This document shows, one piece after another, positions 1 through 7,544 of a stretch of DNA of 64,000 nt (the stretch's first letter is position 1; the number at the start of each line of letters is the position of its first letter). Source of the DNA: Arthrobacter sp. PAMC 25486. GTDB lineage: Bacteria; Actinomycetota; Actinomycetes; Actinomycetales; Micrococcaceae. The notes below the pieces were generated by a model. The model had not been told where the DNA came from. It was given only the letters and a program-made list of their open reading frames with translations, and made no database searches. The DNA lies in the NCBI RefSeq assembly GCF_000785535.1, contig NZ_CP007595.1:248001-312000 (forward strand). Direction: 5' to 3'. A program made the translations under genes and the position numbers.

Positions 1-169
1 TCATCCGTGCAGTTGATGCTGCCGGCACCCGCGCGCTGTGGATGGCGCTTTTGCCCACAGCCGTGCGCAATGCCTCATCCAGGGGCAGCAGGTAGTTGCC
101 TCCGTCGGGTCCACTGAGCAGCAGATGACCGCCGTCGTCGTGGACACCCACTAGCCGAAGCTCAGCCAT
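1..169 (-). CDS. sepH: SepH septation regulator, N-terminal fragment
   Basis: Only the first 56 codons lie in the window; the gene runs off the left edge on the minus strand. The visible protein starts MAELRLVGVHDDGGHLLLSG and continues with GGNYLLPLDEALRTAV, which is the conserved N-terminal DUF3071 domain of SepH. SepH is an actinobacterial cytoplasmic protein known to stimulate FtsZ assembly and Z-ring formation through a central helix-turn-helix; that part lies outside the window. It is transcribed divergently from the DUF4193 gene. The identification rests on the N-terminal motif and on the neighbourhood, so it is good but not complete. Confidence 0.8.
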   Translation of the reverse strand, partial: MAELRLVGVHDDGGHLLLSGPDGGNYLLPLDEALRTAVGKSAIHSARVPAASTARM

Positions 170-447
170 GCCGTCCTCCCAAAAGTCTGTTCGTTCACTT
201 CGAAACTTTGCCACCGATGTGCCTGATTTCCTACTACCGCCGCAGGCGTGGCGTGAGATGGCTTGGGAATTACCGGGTTTTTCTGCCGTGCGGGCAGTTG
301 TGTGCCGGCAAGGCGGCATCCTTAAGCCGGTTGCGAACGTGGCTTCCGTGCAGTCCGGAGGCGCCGGTTTCCATTTTAGGGTGTTGGCAGTGTTTACTAT
401 TGGCCGCAGCAGAGCATAAAACTGCAGTTCATTCCAAGGGGGCAACC

Positions 448-744
448 ATGACCACGGGCTACCAGCAGCCGCGCACCAATCAACGAGTCAACCGGACGGG
501 TGCCGCCAAAAACCCGCACCGCGGGGCAAACCCTCGCGACACCTTGATCGACATCGCCGAAGCCGAACTGGCCGAGGCGTACGAACTGCCGGGTGCGGAG
601 TTGGCTCCCGACGAGCTGGAACTGGAGATTCTCGCCCAGCAGGCCGATGAATTCACCTGCGGTTCCTGCTTCCTCGTCAGACACCGTTCGCAGCTGGCAC
701 GGGAAAAGAACGACTTGCTGTTCTGCAGCGACTGCGAAGGCTGA
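448..744 (+). CDS. DUF4193 family protein
   Basis: This is a 98-aa acidic cytoplasmic protein of the actinobacterial DUF4193 family, function unknown. The body is rich in Glu and Ala (IDIAEAELAEAYELPGAEL). The C-terminus carries two Cys pairs, CGSC and CSDC about 20 residues apart, the layout of a small zinc ribbon; metal binding is inference. The ATG is chosen over an upstream in-frame start because an AAGGGGG ribosome-binding site sits just before it and because family members begin here. Its place beside sepH, DUF3093 and dut matches the conserved block seen in Mycobacterium tuberculosis around dut (Rv2697c). The stop codon lies inside a 17-bp tandem repeat. Confidence 0.88.
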   Translation: MTTGYQQPRTNQRVNRTGAAKNPHRGANPRDTLIDIAEAELAEAYELPGAELAPDELELEILAQQADEFTCGSCFLVRHRSQLAREKNDLLFCSDCEG

Positions 745-801
745 CCCGCGGCGAAGGCTGACCCGCCGTTCGCGCTGGCCCGCGGCGAACGCTGACCCGC
801 G
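734..801 (+). repeat. 17-bp tandem repeat spanning the DUF4193 stop codon
   Basis: GCGAAGGCTGACCCGCG occurs at 734-750 and again, one base different, at 751-767. A third diverged copy (GCGAACGCTGACCCGCG) is at 785-801. The first copy contains the end of the DUF4193 coding sequence and its TGA, so the coding end has been duplicated into the spacer. Function unknown; slippage duplication is the simplest reading. Confidence 0.7.
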
Positions 802-848
802 GGGACGAATGCCCGAGACAGGACCGGGCAACGGTCAAAGCGCAAAAC

Positions 849-1346
849 CTACTGCTCGGCGGTCTCGCGGTGCACAGTGCCGCCCAGTGCTGCCACAAGG
901 TGCTCGGGGTTGCGTGAGGAGGTGAGCCAGTAGGGTGTGCGGTCGTTCGGGTCCGTGATTTCAATCTTGACAACCGGTTTGATCCAGCCGCGAATGCACA
1001 GGTACGCCAACCCGTTGAGCTTGATGCCACGCTGCTCGGTGGCCGCATCGCCGTGGTAGGCAGTCACTTGACCAACAAATTCCCGCTCAATGTGCGCCCT
1101 GCCCACCTGCAGCGAGTCGGGGGTCACACTGATGGTGGGGGTCGACGCGATGAGCGCAGTCGACAGGCCAAGCAGCAACACAAAGAAGGCAACGTAGCCG
1201 GCCATGGGACTGATGGGCATGAAAATCAGGATCCCCGCCGCCGAGAGGCCAACAACAATCACCCAGCCCCAGAAGTTGGGCCATAGCTTTTCGGTGTAAT
1301 TGGCCGTGGCAGGGGAGGTTGCGCTCTGGGGCGTAGGGGAAGACAT
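849..1346 (-). CDS. DUF3093 domain membrane protein
   Basis: This is a 165-aa protein. After a polar Ser/Pro/Thr N-terminus there are two adjacent hydrophobic segments, about residues 24-44 and 48-68, that should form a membrane hairpin. The rest, including YLCIRGWIKPVVKIEITDP and YWLTSSRNPEHL, is a soluble cytoplasmic domain. This matches the actinobacterial DUF3093 family, whose function is unknown. The gene is divergent from dut and convergent with DUF4193, an arrangement conserved in mycobacteria, so a link to dut is positional only. Confidence 0.85.
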   Translation of the reverse strand: MSSPTPQSATSPATANYTEKLWPNFWGWVIVVGLSAAGILIFMPISPMAGYVAFFVLLLGLSTALIASTPTISVTPDSLQVGRAHIEREFVGQVTAYHGDAATEQRGIKLNGLAYLCIRGWIKPVVKIEITDPNDRTPYWLTSSRNPEHLVAALGGTVHRETAEQ

Positions 1347-1418
1347 GGCACTAGCTTTTCATCTTTTGGCCCGCTTTTCATCTTGCGCCTGGAAAGCGAA
1401 GACACCAGCAGTTCGCGA

Positions 1419-1424
1419 TAGAGT
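1419..1424 (+). promoter_or_regulatory. Leaderless-type -10 box of dut
   Basis: TAGAGT lies 8 nt before the dut GTG and no ribosome-binding site precedes that start. In actinobacteria this spacing fits a transcript that begins at or next to the start codon. Confidence 0.5.
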
Positions 1425-1432
1425 GTCCTGTT

Positions 1433-1975
1433 GTGAGCCACGAGACTTTTAATGCAAACCAGCCCAGTAACGCCAACCTGCCCAGTGATAACCCGCCAAC
1501 GTTGACTGTGCAGCTGCACATGCTCGACGACGGGATCGAACCTCCCAGCTACGCCCACCCCGGCGATGCCGGTGCCGATTTGCGCACCCGGATCGACGTT
1601 GTGCTGGCCCCTGGAGAGCGAGCCCTGGTTCCCACGGGTGTCAGCATGGCCCTGCCGTTTGGCTTTGTTGCCTTGATCCACCCACGGTCGGGCCTGGCCA
1701 CGAAGCAGGGGCTGACCATTGTCAACAGCCCCGGAACCGTTGATGCCGGTTACCGCGGGGAACTGTCTGTCACTCTGCTAAACACGGACCTTCACCATTC
1801 CGTCACCCTGTCAAGGGGCGATAGAATTGCACAAATGGTGATTCAGCGCGTGGAAACGGCTGAGTTCATCGAGGTGGCTCAGTTGCCTGACTCGGTGCGC
1901 GGCACGGGCGGTTTTGGTTCCACGGGCGGGTTTTCCCCGGCCCCGCAGGCAGGATCCGCACCCAGCAACGGCTAA
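1433..1975 (+). CDS. dut: dUTP diphosphatase (dUTPase)
   Basis: This cytoplasmic enzyme hydrolyses dUTP to dUMP and pyrophosphate, keeping uracil out of DNA and feeding dTMP synthesis. All five trimeric dUTPase motifs are visible in order: AGADLR, HPRSGLA, the central GTVDAGYRGE with the catalytic Asp, RGDRIAQMV, and the glycine-rich C-terminal GTGGFGSTGGF arm that closes the active site. At 180 aa it is slightly long, from an N-terminal Asn/Pro-rich extension and a C-terminal tail. GTG start with a leaderless-type promoter. It heads a plus-strand run with DUF3710, an OB-fold gene and DUF3159. Confidence 0.96.
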   Translation: MSHETFNANQPSNANLPSDNPPTLTVQLHMLDDGIEPPSYAHPGDAGADLRTRIDVVLAPGERALVPTGVSMALPFGFVALIHPRSGLATKQGLTIVNSPGTVDAGYRGELSVTLLNTDLHHSVTLSRGDRIAQMVIQRVETAEFIEVAQLPDSVRGTGGFGSTGGFSPAPQAGSAPSNG

Positions 1976-2014
1976 GCAGCCACTCATCCATCTTTACAAG
2001 GAGTCGTAAATCCC

Positions 2015-2806
2015 ATGGCTTTTGGGTTTGGTAAGAAAAAGAACAACGAGACAGCTCAGACCGCTGGCGTGGATGAAACCGCTGGCGGGAAGAACGACGC
2101 CGATTCCTCACCTGAGGGCGGCGCGGCACTGACGCTTGACCTCCCCCCGGACCCCTCCGACACCGTCTATGACCGTGCAACGCACGGCCCGCTCGACGAG
2201 TCGGAAGTTGACAGCATTGAGGGCTACGTCGATCTGGGTGCGCTCATGGTCACCCCGCGTGAGGGCCTGTCGCTGCGCCTTGAAGTGGAGGAAAGCACGA
2301 ACCGCGTTATCGCCGTGACGCTCGACTTGAATGGTTCGAGCCTGCAGCTGCAGGCTTTCGCCGCCTCCCGCTCGGAGCAGCTGTGGCGCGACATTCGCGA
2401 ACAAATCGGCCTGTCGGTCGGCTCGCAGGGTGGCGAGATTGAGATCCTTGACGGCACCTTCGGCAAGGAAGTCCTCGCCAAGGTTCCGGCGCAGGGAACC
2501 GATGGCAGCAAGGGCTTCCGGGTGGCCAGGTTCCTTGGCATCGACGGCCCCCGCTGGTTCCTGCGCGGTGTTCTGGGCGGCCCTGCTGCCGTGGACCCTG
2601 CGGCAGCAGCGGAGCTCGAGGACCTGTTCCGCGGCGTCGTTGTGGTGCGCGGCGAGACACCGCTGCCCCCGCGCGACCTGCTGTTGCTGCGCCTGCCCAA
2701 GGACGCAGTGGCCGGGCCCGAGGGCGCCATGGCGGCTGACCACGCAGCACCTGCCCAGGGCGGGGAACCGTTCCGCCGTGGCCCTGAAATCACTGCGATC
2801 GGCTAA
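2015..2806 (+). CDS. DUF3710 domain-containing protein
   Basis: A 263-aa soluble protein of the actinobacterial DUF3710 family, function unknown. It begins with a short FGFGKKKNN basic stretch, then an acidic low-complexity linker to about residue 45, then a globular domain containing YVDLGALMVTPREGLSLRLE and GFRVARFLGIDGPRWFLRGV; the last motif is typical of the family. An AAGGAG ribosome-binding site lies 8 nt before the ATG. It sits 39 bp after dut and 3 bp before the OB-fold gene, so it is probably one transcript. This gene order is conserved in mycobacteria. Confidence 0.9.
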   Translation: MAFGFGKKKNNETAQTAGVDETAGGKNDADSSPEGGAALTLDLPPDPSDTVYDRATHGPLDESEVDSIEGYVDLGALMVTPREGLSLRLEVEESTNRVIAVTLDLNGSSLQLQAFAASRSEQLWRDIREQIGLSVGSQGGEIEILDGTFGKEVLAKVPAQGTDGSKGFRVARFLGIDGPRWFLRGVLGGPAAVDPAAAAELEDLFRGVVVVRGETPLPPRDLLLLRLPKDAVAGPEGAMAADHAAPAQGGEPFRRGPEITAIG

Positions 2807-2809
2807 CCA

Positions 2810-3148
2810 TTGGCAGTCATGCAACAGGGGGAATGGCCTGAGGCGACCGCCATCAGCGAGCTGCCGGTGCGCGGCCGTGCCGTGTGCACCGGAGTCATCA
2901 GTGCCGTCACGATCCTCCCGGAGTCGGCTGCGCCGTCGTACCTGGTGATCCTGACAGATCGGGAGTCTGAGCGGCTGGCCAGCGATGGCCTGAACCACCG
3001 GCTGCGGCTGGTGTGGATTGGCCGACGCCGGGTGCCCGGCGTCGTGGCGGGGACCCGGCTGCGCGTTGAAGGCATGGTTTCACTGCGTGACGGGCTGCCC
3101 ACCATGTACAACCCCCGCTACGAAATCATTGGAATCCAGGAGATTTAA
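2810..3148 (+). CDS. OB-fold nucleic acid binding domain protein
   Basis: A 112-aa protein whose core (VRGRAVCTGVISAVTILPE, YLVILTDRESERL, LVWIGRRRVPGVVAGTRLRV) matches the small actinobacterial OB-fold proteins found between DUF3710 and DUF3159. OB folds usually bind single-stranded nucleic acid; the ligand here is unknown. The start is a TTG 3 bp after the DUF3710 stop; an in-frame ATG three codons later is an alternative. The stop codon directly abuts the next start, implying translational coupling. Confidence 0.85.
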   Translation: MAVMQQGEWPEATAISELPVRGRAVCTGVISAVTILPESAAPSYLVILTDRESERLASDGLNHRLRLVWIGRRRVPGVVAGTRLRVEGMVSLRDGLPTMYNPRYEIIGIQEI

Positions 3149-3871
3149 TTGAGCCAACAGAACCCTGAAGACGACTCGCAGGCGGAGAACTCCACCGCCA
3201 GCTTCGCCCAGATCGCCCAGGAAATGGCCGCCAAGAACGCTCTTGTTCGCAAGGAAAACGGGCACATCGACCTGCTGGCTGCGGCCGGGGGAGTCAGGGG
3301 CATTGCCGAGAGCATCCTCCCCGGCCTGGTGTTCCTGGTGGCTTTCACGCTCACCAGGGACCTGAGAATCGCCTTGGTGGGGTCGGTGGCCATGGCTGCC
3401 ATCTTCCTCGTTGCCCGGCTGATCCAGCGCACACCCCTGACGCAGGCGCTGGCCGGAATTGCCGGCGTCGCACTTTCAGCATTTCTGGCGATGCAAACCG
3501 GCAAGGCCGAGAACTTTTACCTGGTGGGATTCCTGACGAACGCCGGCTACATTGTGGCGATGGTGATTTCCATTGCCGTGCGCTGGCCGGTGCTGGGCCT
3601 GCTGTTTGGTTATGCGCGCAACGAAGGTGTCGGCTGGCGCGGCAGGCCCGAACGGCTGCGCGCCTACCGGGTGGCGACCTGGATTCTGGTGGGTGTCATG
3701 GCGCTGCGGCTGGCCGTGCAACTGCCGCTGTACCTGGCGGAGCAGGTCGACGCGCTCGGGGCGATGCGCCTGATCATGGGTGTGCCGCTGTACGCCTTCG
3801 GGCTGTGGATCGCCTGGCTGATCAGCCGCCCCGTCGGGGAGCCCGAACCGAGCCCCAAAACCGCAGCCTGA
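3149..3871 (+). CDS. DUF3159 integral membrane protein
   Basis: A 240-aa polytopic membrane protein of family DUF3159, function unknown. The first ~45 residues are polar; FAQIAQEMAAKNALVRKENG is a typical family N-terminus. Five or six hydrophobic segments follow (for example ILPGLVFLVAFTL, ALVGSVAMAAIFLVARLI and PVLGLLFGY). TTG start with no gap after the OB-fold gene; the ribosome-binding site (CCAGGAG) lies within that gene's end. In M. tuberculosis the homologue also lies beside ceoB/ceoC, as here, which suggests but does not show a link to K+ transport or membrane homeostasis. Confidence 0.9.
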   Translation: MSQQNPEDDSQAENSTASFAQIAQEMAAKNALVRKENGHIDLLAAAGGVRGIAESILPGLVFLVAFTLTRDLRIALVGSVAMAAIFLVARLIQRTPLTQALAGIAGVALSAFLAMQTGKAENFYLVGFLTNAGYIVAMVISIAVRWPVLGLLFGYARNEGVGWRGRPERLRAYRVATWILVGVMALRLAVQLPLYLAEQVDALGAMRLIMGVPLYAFGLWIAWLISRPVGEPEPSPKTAA

Positions 3872-3885
3872 ACCTGCCGCAAAAT

Positions 3886-3954
3886 TCGATTACGCACTTG
3901 TTGGATGAAAAACCGCCAGGAAGGCGGTTTCCGGTCCACTAAGTGCGTAATCGA
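3886..3954. repeat. Hairpin element copy 1 (20-29-20)
   Basis: A 69-nt inverted repeat between the convergent DUF3159 and TrkA-family genes. Left arm 3886-3905 and right arm 3935-3954 pair at 18 of 20 positions. The 29-nt loop begins TGAAAAACC and holds a smaller inner hairpin, AACCGCC/GGCGGTT. Arm length, loop length and loop sequence are shared with the elements at 47035 and 54146. It may also terminate transcription from both sides; it has no clear T-run of its own. Confidence 0.9.
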
Positions 3955-3970
3955 TTTAATGCAGCTGCGG

Positions 3971-4630
3971 TTAGTGCGTGGAGAGCAGCTCCCGCAACTC
4001 GTGCTCCGCCGCGATGGTGGTGATGAAGAACAGTTCGTCGGCGTTTTCCAGCACGTCGTCGGGGCTGGGCGTGATGGGGGCTTCATCGCGCAGGATGGCC
4101 ACCAGGGTGGAATCCTGCGGCCACGCAATGGTGCCCACCGTCTGCCCAATAATGTGCGAATCCGAGGGCACCGTGAACTCGACCAGGGAGGCCACCCCGG
4201 CTTGCAAGGTGAGCAGCCGGACCAGGTCGCCGATCTCCACGGCCTCCTCCACGAGGGCCGTCATGAGCCTTGGGGTGTTCACGGCCACATCCACTCCCCA
4301 GGAGTCGTCAAACATCCAGTCATTCTTGGGGTTATTGACCCGGCCCACGGTGCGGCCCACCCCAAATTCGGACTTGGCCAGCAGCGAGACCACCAGGTTG
4401 ACCTTGTCGTCTCCTGTGGCCGACACCACCACGTCGGCTTCCTCCAGCTTCGCCTCGCGCAGCGTGCTGATCTCGCAGGCATCGCCCACCAGCCAGCGTG
4501 CCCCGCGCAGCCCGCTCTTGCCGATGACCTCCGGCTTGGGGTCGATCAGCAGCACCTCATGGCCGTTCGAGAGCAGCTCCTTGGCGATGGAACAACCCAC
4601 GCTGCCCGCACCAACAATGACAACAAGCAT
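3971..4630 (-). CDS. TrkA family potassium uptake protein (second of pair)
   Basis: A 219-aa cytoplasmic RCK/KTN-type regulator. The N-terminus MLVVIVGAGSVGCSIAKELL is a Rossmann NAD(H)-binding fold with the GxGxxG pattern, followed by an acidic strand end (LLIDPKPE). Residues from about 135 form the TrkA-C domain (FTVPSDSHIIGQTVG). Such proteins bind nucleotide and gate Trk/Ktr K+ channels. The ATG is preceded by GAAGGAGAT, and the upstream gene's stop is one base away. Equivalent to CeoC of mycobacteria by position. No TrkH/KtrB channel subunit is in the window; the divergent APC-type permease is a candidate partner by context only. Confidence 0.9.
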   Translation of the reverse strand: MLVVIVGAGSVGCSIAKELLSNGHEVLLIDPKPEVIGKSGLRGARWLVGDACEISTLREAKLEEADVVVSATGDDKVNLVVSLLAKSEFGVGRTVGRVNNPKNDWMFDDSWGVDVAVNTPRLMTALVEEAVEIGDLVRLLTLQAGVASLVEFTVPSDSHIIGQTVGTIAWPQDSTLVAILRDEAPITPSPDDVLENADELFFITTIAAEHELRELLSTH

Positions 4631-4631
4631 G

Positions 4632-5303
4632 CTAAATCTCCTTCGGAGGTGAGTTGGAGAGGATGTGGCCGATCTCGGCCGACTGCGCCCCGACAACCAT
4701 GGCGTGCACCGTGTCGCCCTGCTGGTAGCTGGTGTCCGGCCCGGGCAGCATGCCCTCGCCGAAGCGGGTCAGGTACGCCACGCGCACGCGCGCCGCATTC
4801 TCAATGTCAAGGATGTGCCGGCCAATCCAGTCCGGATGCAGGGAAAGCTCGGTCAGGAACAACCTGCCCGAGGGTTCGCGGAAGTCGCCCTTAATGGCGG
4901 TCTCCGGCAGGATCCGCCGCAGCACCTGGTCGGCGCTCCACCGCACGGCCGCCACCGTGGGGATGCCCAGGCGCTGGTAGATTTCGGCGCGGCCGGGATC
5001 GTAAATGCGGGCCACAACGTGCTCCACATGGAACGTTTCGCGGGCCACCCGGGTGGCGAGGATGTTCGAGTTGTCGCCGCTGGAGACGGCCGCGAAGGCG
5101 TAGGCGCTTTCAATGTCGGCCTGCTTCAGGGTCTCCTGGTCAAAACCCACACCGGTGATCTTGCGTCCGCCAAAGCCGGTGCGCAGGCGCCGGAACGCGC
5201 GCTCGTCCTGGTCGATGATGGCCACCGAATGTCCGGAGTCCTCCAAGGTGTGGGCGAGTGTTGCCCCCACACGGCCGCAACCCATGATCACAAAGTGTGC
5301 CAC
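4632..5303 (-). CDS. TrkA family potassium uptake protein (first of pair)
   Basis: A 223-aa paralogue of the following gene. MAHFVIMGCGRVGATLAHTL is the NAD(H)-binding Rossmann turn, with IDQDERAF at the end of strand 2. A C-terminal TrkA-C domain follows (FLTELSLHPDWIGRHI). It corresponds by position to CeoB of mycobacteria. The two RCK proteins probably assemble as a hetero-oligomeric ring that senses nucleotide. The gene is divergent from the APC permease, sharing a ~240-bp promoter region. Confidence 0.9.
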   Translation of the reverse strand: MAHFVIMGCGRVGATLAHTLEDSGHSVAIIDQDERAFRRLRTGFGGRKITGVGFDQETLKQADIESAYAFAAVSSGDNSNILATRVARETFHVEHVVARIYDPGRAEIYQRLGIPTVAAVRWSADQVLRRILPETAIKGDFREPSGRLFLTELSLHPDWIGRHILDIENAARVRVAYLTRFGEGMLPGPDTSYQQGDTVHAMVVGAQSAEIGHILSNSPPKEI

Positions 5304-5554
5304 TGATGCTCCTTACTCCTGCGGTACTTGCGGCGCCTGCCGCAGTTCCACTGTTGGGCCCGCATGCGTGTGGCATGCGGTGCGGATCCAATTTCACGTT
5401 GCCGGGGCCCCGTTGGTCAAGTCGTCTGGGATTGTGTTTCGGCCACGGCGCTCTGGATTCCAGCTGTGTGGATTCCAGTGTGTCACGGGGAGGCGCCCAC
5501 AGCATCAAGGGAGAAGGCCCCACGGCGATACGGGACCGGCGGCCCCATGGGTGC

Positions 5555-5560
5555 TAGCGT
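5555..5560 (+). promoter_or_regulatory. Leaderless-type -10 box of the APC permease
   Basis: TAGCGT is 7 nt before the GTG at 5568, with no ribosome-binding site for that GTG or for the ATG at 5547. This spacing is the basis for preferring the GTG. Confidence 0.4.
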
Positions 5561-5567
5561 TACCCGC

Positions 5568-7538
5568 GTGCTGAATTTCTTCAACGCGTTCAAGCGAGTC
5601 TTGGTGGGACGTCCGTTCCGCAACGACAGCCTCGCCCACACGCTGCTGCCAAAACGCATCGCGCTTCCGGTGTTTGCCTCCGATGCGCTGTCCTCGGTGG
5701 CCTATGCCCCGGATGAAATTCTGCTGACCCTTGCCCTTGCCGGCGTGGCCGCGGTGTCGCTCTCGCCCTGGGTGGGCCTGGCCGTCATGGTCGTATTGCT
5801 CACGGTTGTGGCGTCCTACCGCCAAAACGTCCACGCGTATCCATCAGGCGGCGGCGACTATGAGATCGCCACGGTGAACTTGGGCAAGAGTGCCGGTCTC
5901 ACGGTGGCCTCGGCCCTCATGGTCGACTACGTCTTGACCGTTGCCGTGTCCATGTCCTCCGCCGCGAACTATCTGGCCACGGCGATACCCGGCTGGCACG
6001 GCACCCAGGCCGCGATCGCCGTCGTCGGTGTCATGATCCTGGCACTCGTGAACCTGCGCGGTATCAAGGAGGCCGGCACGGTATTTGCCGTGCCCACCTA
6101 CATCTTCATGTTCTGCATCTTCGCCATGACGGCCGCCGGGATCTTCCAGGCTGCGACGGGAACGCTTGGCCGGGCGCCGTCGGCCGACTTCGAAATTGTC
6201 CCCGAGGCAGCGTTCAACCAGGGGCTCGTGGGACTGGCAGGTGCGTTCCTGCTGCTGCGCGCCTTCTCCTCGGGCGCCGCCGCCCTGACGGGTGTGGAAG
6301 CCATCAGCAACGGGGTGCCGAACTTCCGCAAGCCCAAGAGCAAAAATGCCGCCACAACGCTGCTCCTGCTGGGTGCCATTGCGGCGGGGATGATGGCCAG
6401 CATCCTGTTCCTGGCCAACGCCACGGGCGTGCACATTGTGGCCGACCCGCACACCGAATTCCTCGTCAATGGGGTGGCCCCGCCGCAGGATTACGTACAG
6501 AACCCGTCGATCAGCCAGATCGCCGCCACCATTTTTGGTGCCGGTTCCATCCCGTTCTTCCTCATCGTTGCCGCGACTGGCACCATCCTGGTGTTTGCCT
6601 CAAACACCGCCTTCAACGGTTTCCCGGTCCTGGCCTCCATCCTGGCCAAGGACGGCTACCTGCCCCGCCAGCTGCGCACCCGCGGGGACAGGCTGGCGTT
6701 CAGCAACGGCGTGCTGCTGCTGGCCGCGGGCGCCCTGGTCCTGATTATCGCCTTCAACGCCGACGTCACCCGCCTCATCCAGCTCTATATTGTGGGCGTG
6801 TTCATCTCCTTCACCGCCAGCCAGCTCGGCATGATCCGGCACTGGACCCGGGAGCTGCTGAAGGTCAAGGACAAGACCGTGCGCTTCCGCATGAAGCGTT
6901 CACGGGTCATCAACACCATCGGTTTCAGCATGACCCTGACGGTGCTGCTGATCGTGCTGGTCACGAAGTTTGAGCAGGGCGCCTGGATCGCGCTGCTGGC
7001 CATGGCGGTGCTGTTTGTCATCATGTGGAGCATCCGTTCGCACTACGACAACGTCGCCAAGGAACTTGCCGTCGAGACGGACTCCGCCATCAAGGCGCTG
7101 CCGGCCCGCATCCACGCGGTGATTTTGGTCTCACACGTGCGCAAGCCCGTCATGCGAGCAGTCGCCTTTGCACGGGCTTCTCGGCCGTCAACGCTGGAGG
7201 CCATCACCGTTGATTTGGATCCCGTGGAGACCGAGCAAACCATCGCGGATTGGGAGAGGCTCTCCATCCCGGTACCGTTGACTGTGTTGGCGAGCCCGTA
7301 CCGGGAAACGCTGACGCCGCTGATCGACCACATCAAGACCATGCGCCAGGACGCGCCCCGGGACTTGATCGTGGTGTACATCCCGGAATACGTGGTGGGC
7401 AAATGGTGGGAGCAGCTGGTGCACAACCAGACTGCCCTGCGCATCAAGACGCGGCTGCACTTTGAACCAGGGGTGGTGGTTGCCAGCGTGCCATGGCAGT
7501 TGAAGTCCTCCACCGACGCGAAGAAATATCAGGAATAG
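5568..7538 (+). CDS. APC family permease
   Basis: A 656-aa integral membrane protein of the amino acid-polyamine-organocation superfamily. After MLNFFNAFKRVLVG come about 12 hydrophobic segments, including the family-typical FASDALSSVAYAPDEILLTL in the first helix region. The last ~150 residues are soluble (AVILVSHVRKPVMRAVAFAR and following), a cytoplasmic C-terminal domain seen in this subgroup. The substrate cannot be read from the sequence. The divergent TrkA pair suggests, by inference, that it could be a K+ or amino-acid transporter under RCK control. An upstream ATG at 5547 would add seven residues. Confidence 0.88.
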   Translation: MLNFFNAFKRVLVGRPFRNDSLAHTLLPKRIALPVFASDALSSVAYAPDEILLTLALAGVAAVSLSPWVGLAVMVVLLTVVASYRQNVHAYPSGGGDYEIATVNLGKSAGLTVASALMVDYVLTVAVSMSSAANYLATAIPGWHGTQAAIAVVGVMILALVNLRGIKEAGTVFAVPTYIFMFCIFAMTAAGIFQAATGTLGRAPSADFEIVPEAAFNQGLVGLAGAFLLLRAFSSGAAALTGVEAISNGVPNFRKPKSKNAATTLLLLGAIAAGMMASILFLANATGVHIVADPHTEFLVNGVAPPQDYVQNPSISQIAATIFGAGSIPFFLIVAATGTILVFASNTAFNGFPVLASILAKDGYLPRQLRTRGDRLAFSNGVLLLAAGALVLIIAFNADVTRLIQLYIVGVFISFTASQLGMIRHWTRELLKVKDKTVRFRMKRSRVINTIGFSMTLTVLLIVLVTKFEQGAWIALLAMAVLFVIMWSIRSHYDNVAKELAVETDSAIKALPARIHAVILVSHVRKPVMRAVAFARASRPSTLEAITVDLDPVETEQTIADWERLSIPVPLTVLASPYRETLTPLIDHIKTMRQDAPRDLIVVYIPEYVVGKWWEQLVHNQTALRIKTRLHFEPGVVVASVPWQLKSSTDAKKYQE

Positions 7539-7544
7539 AGCAAT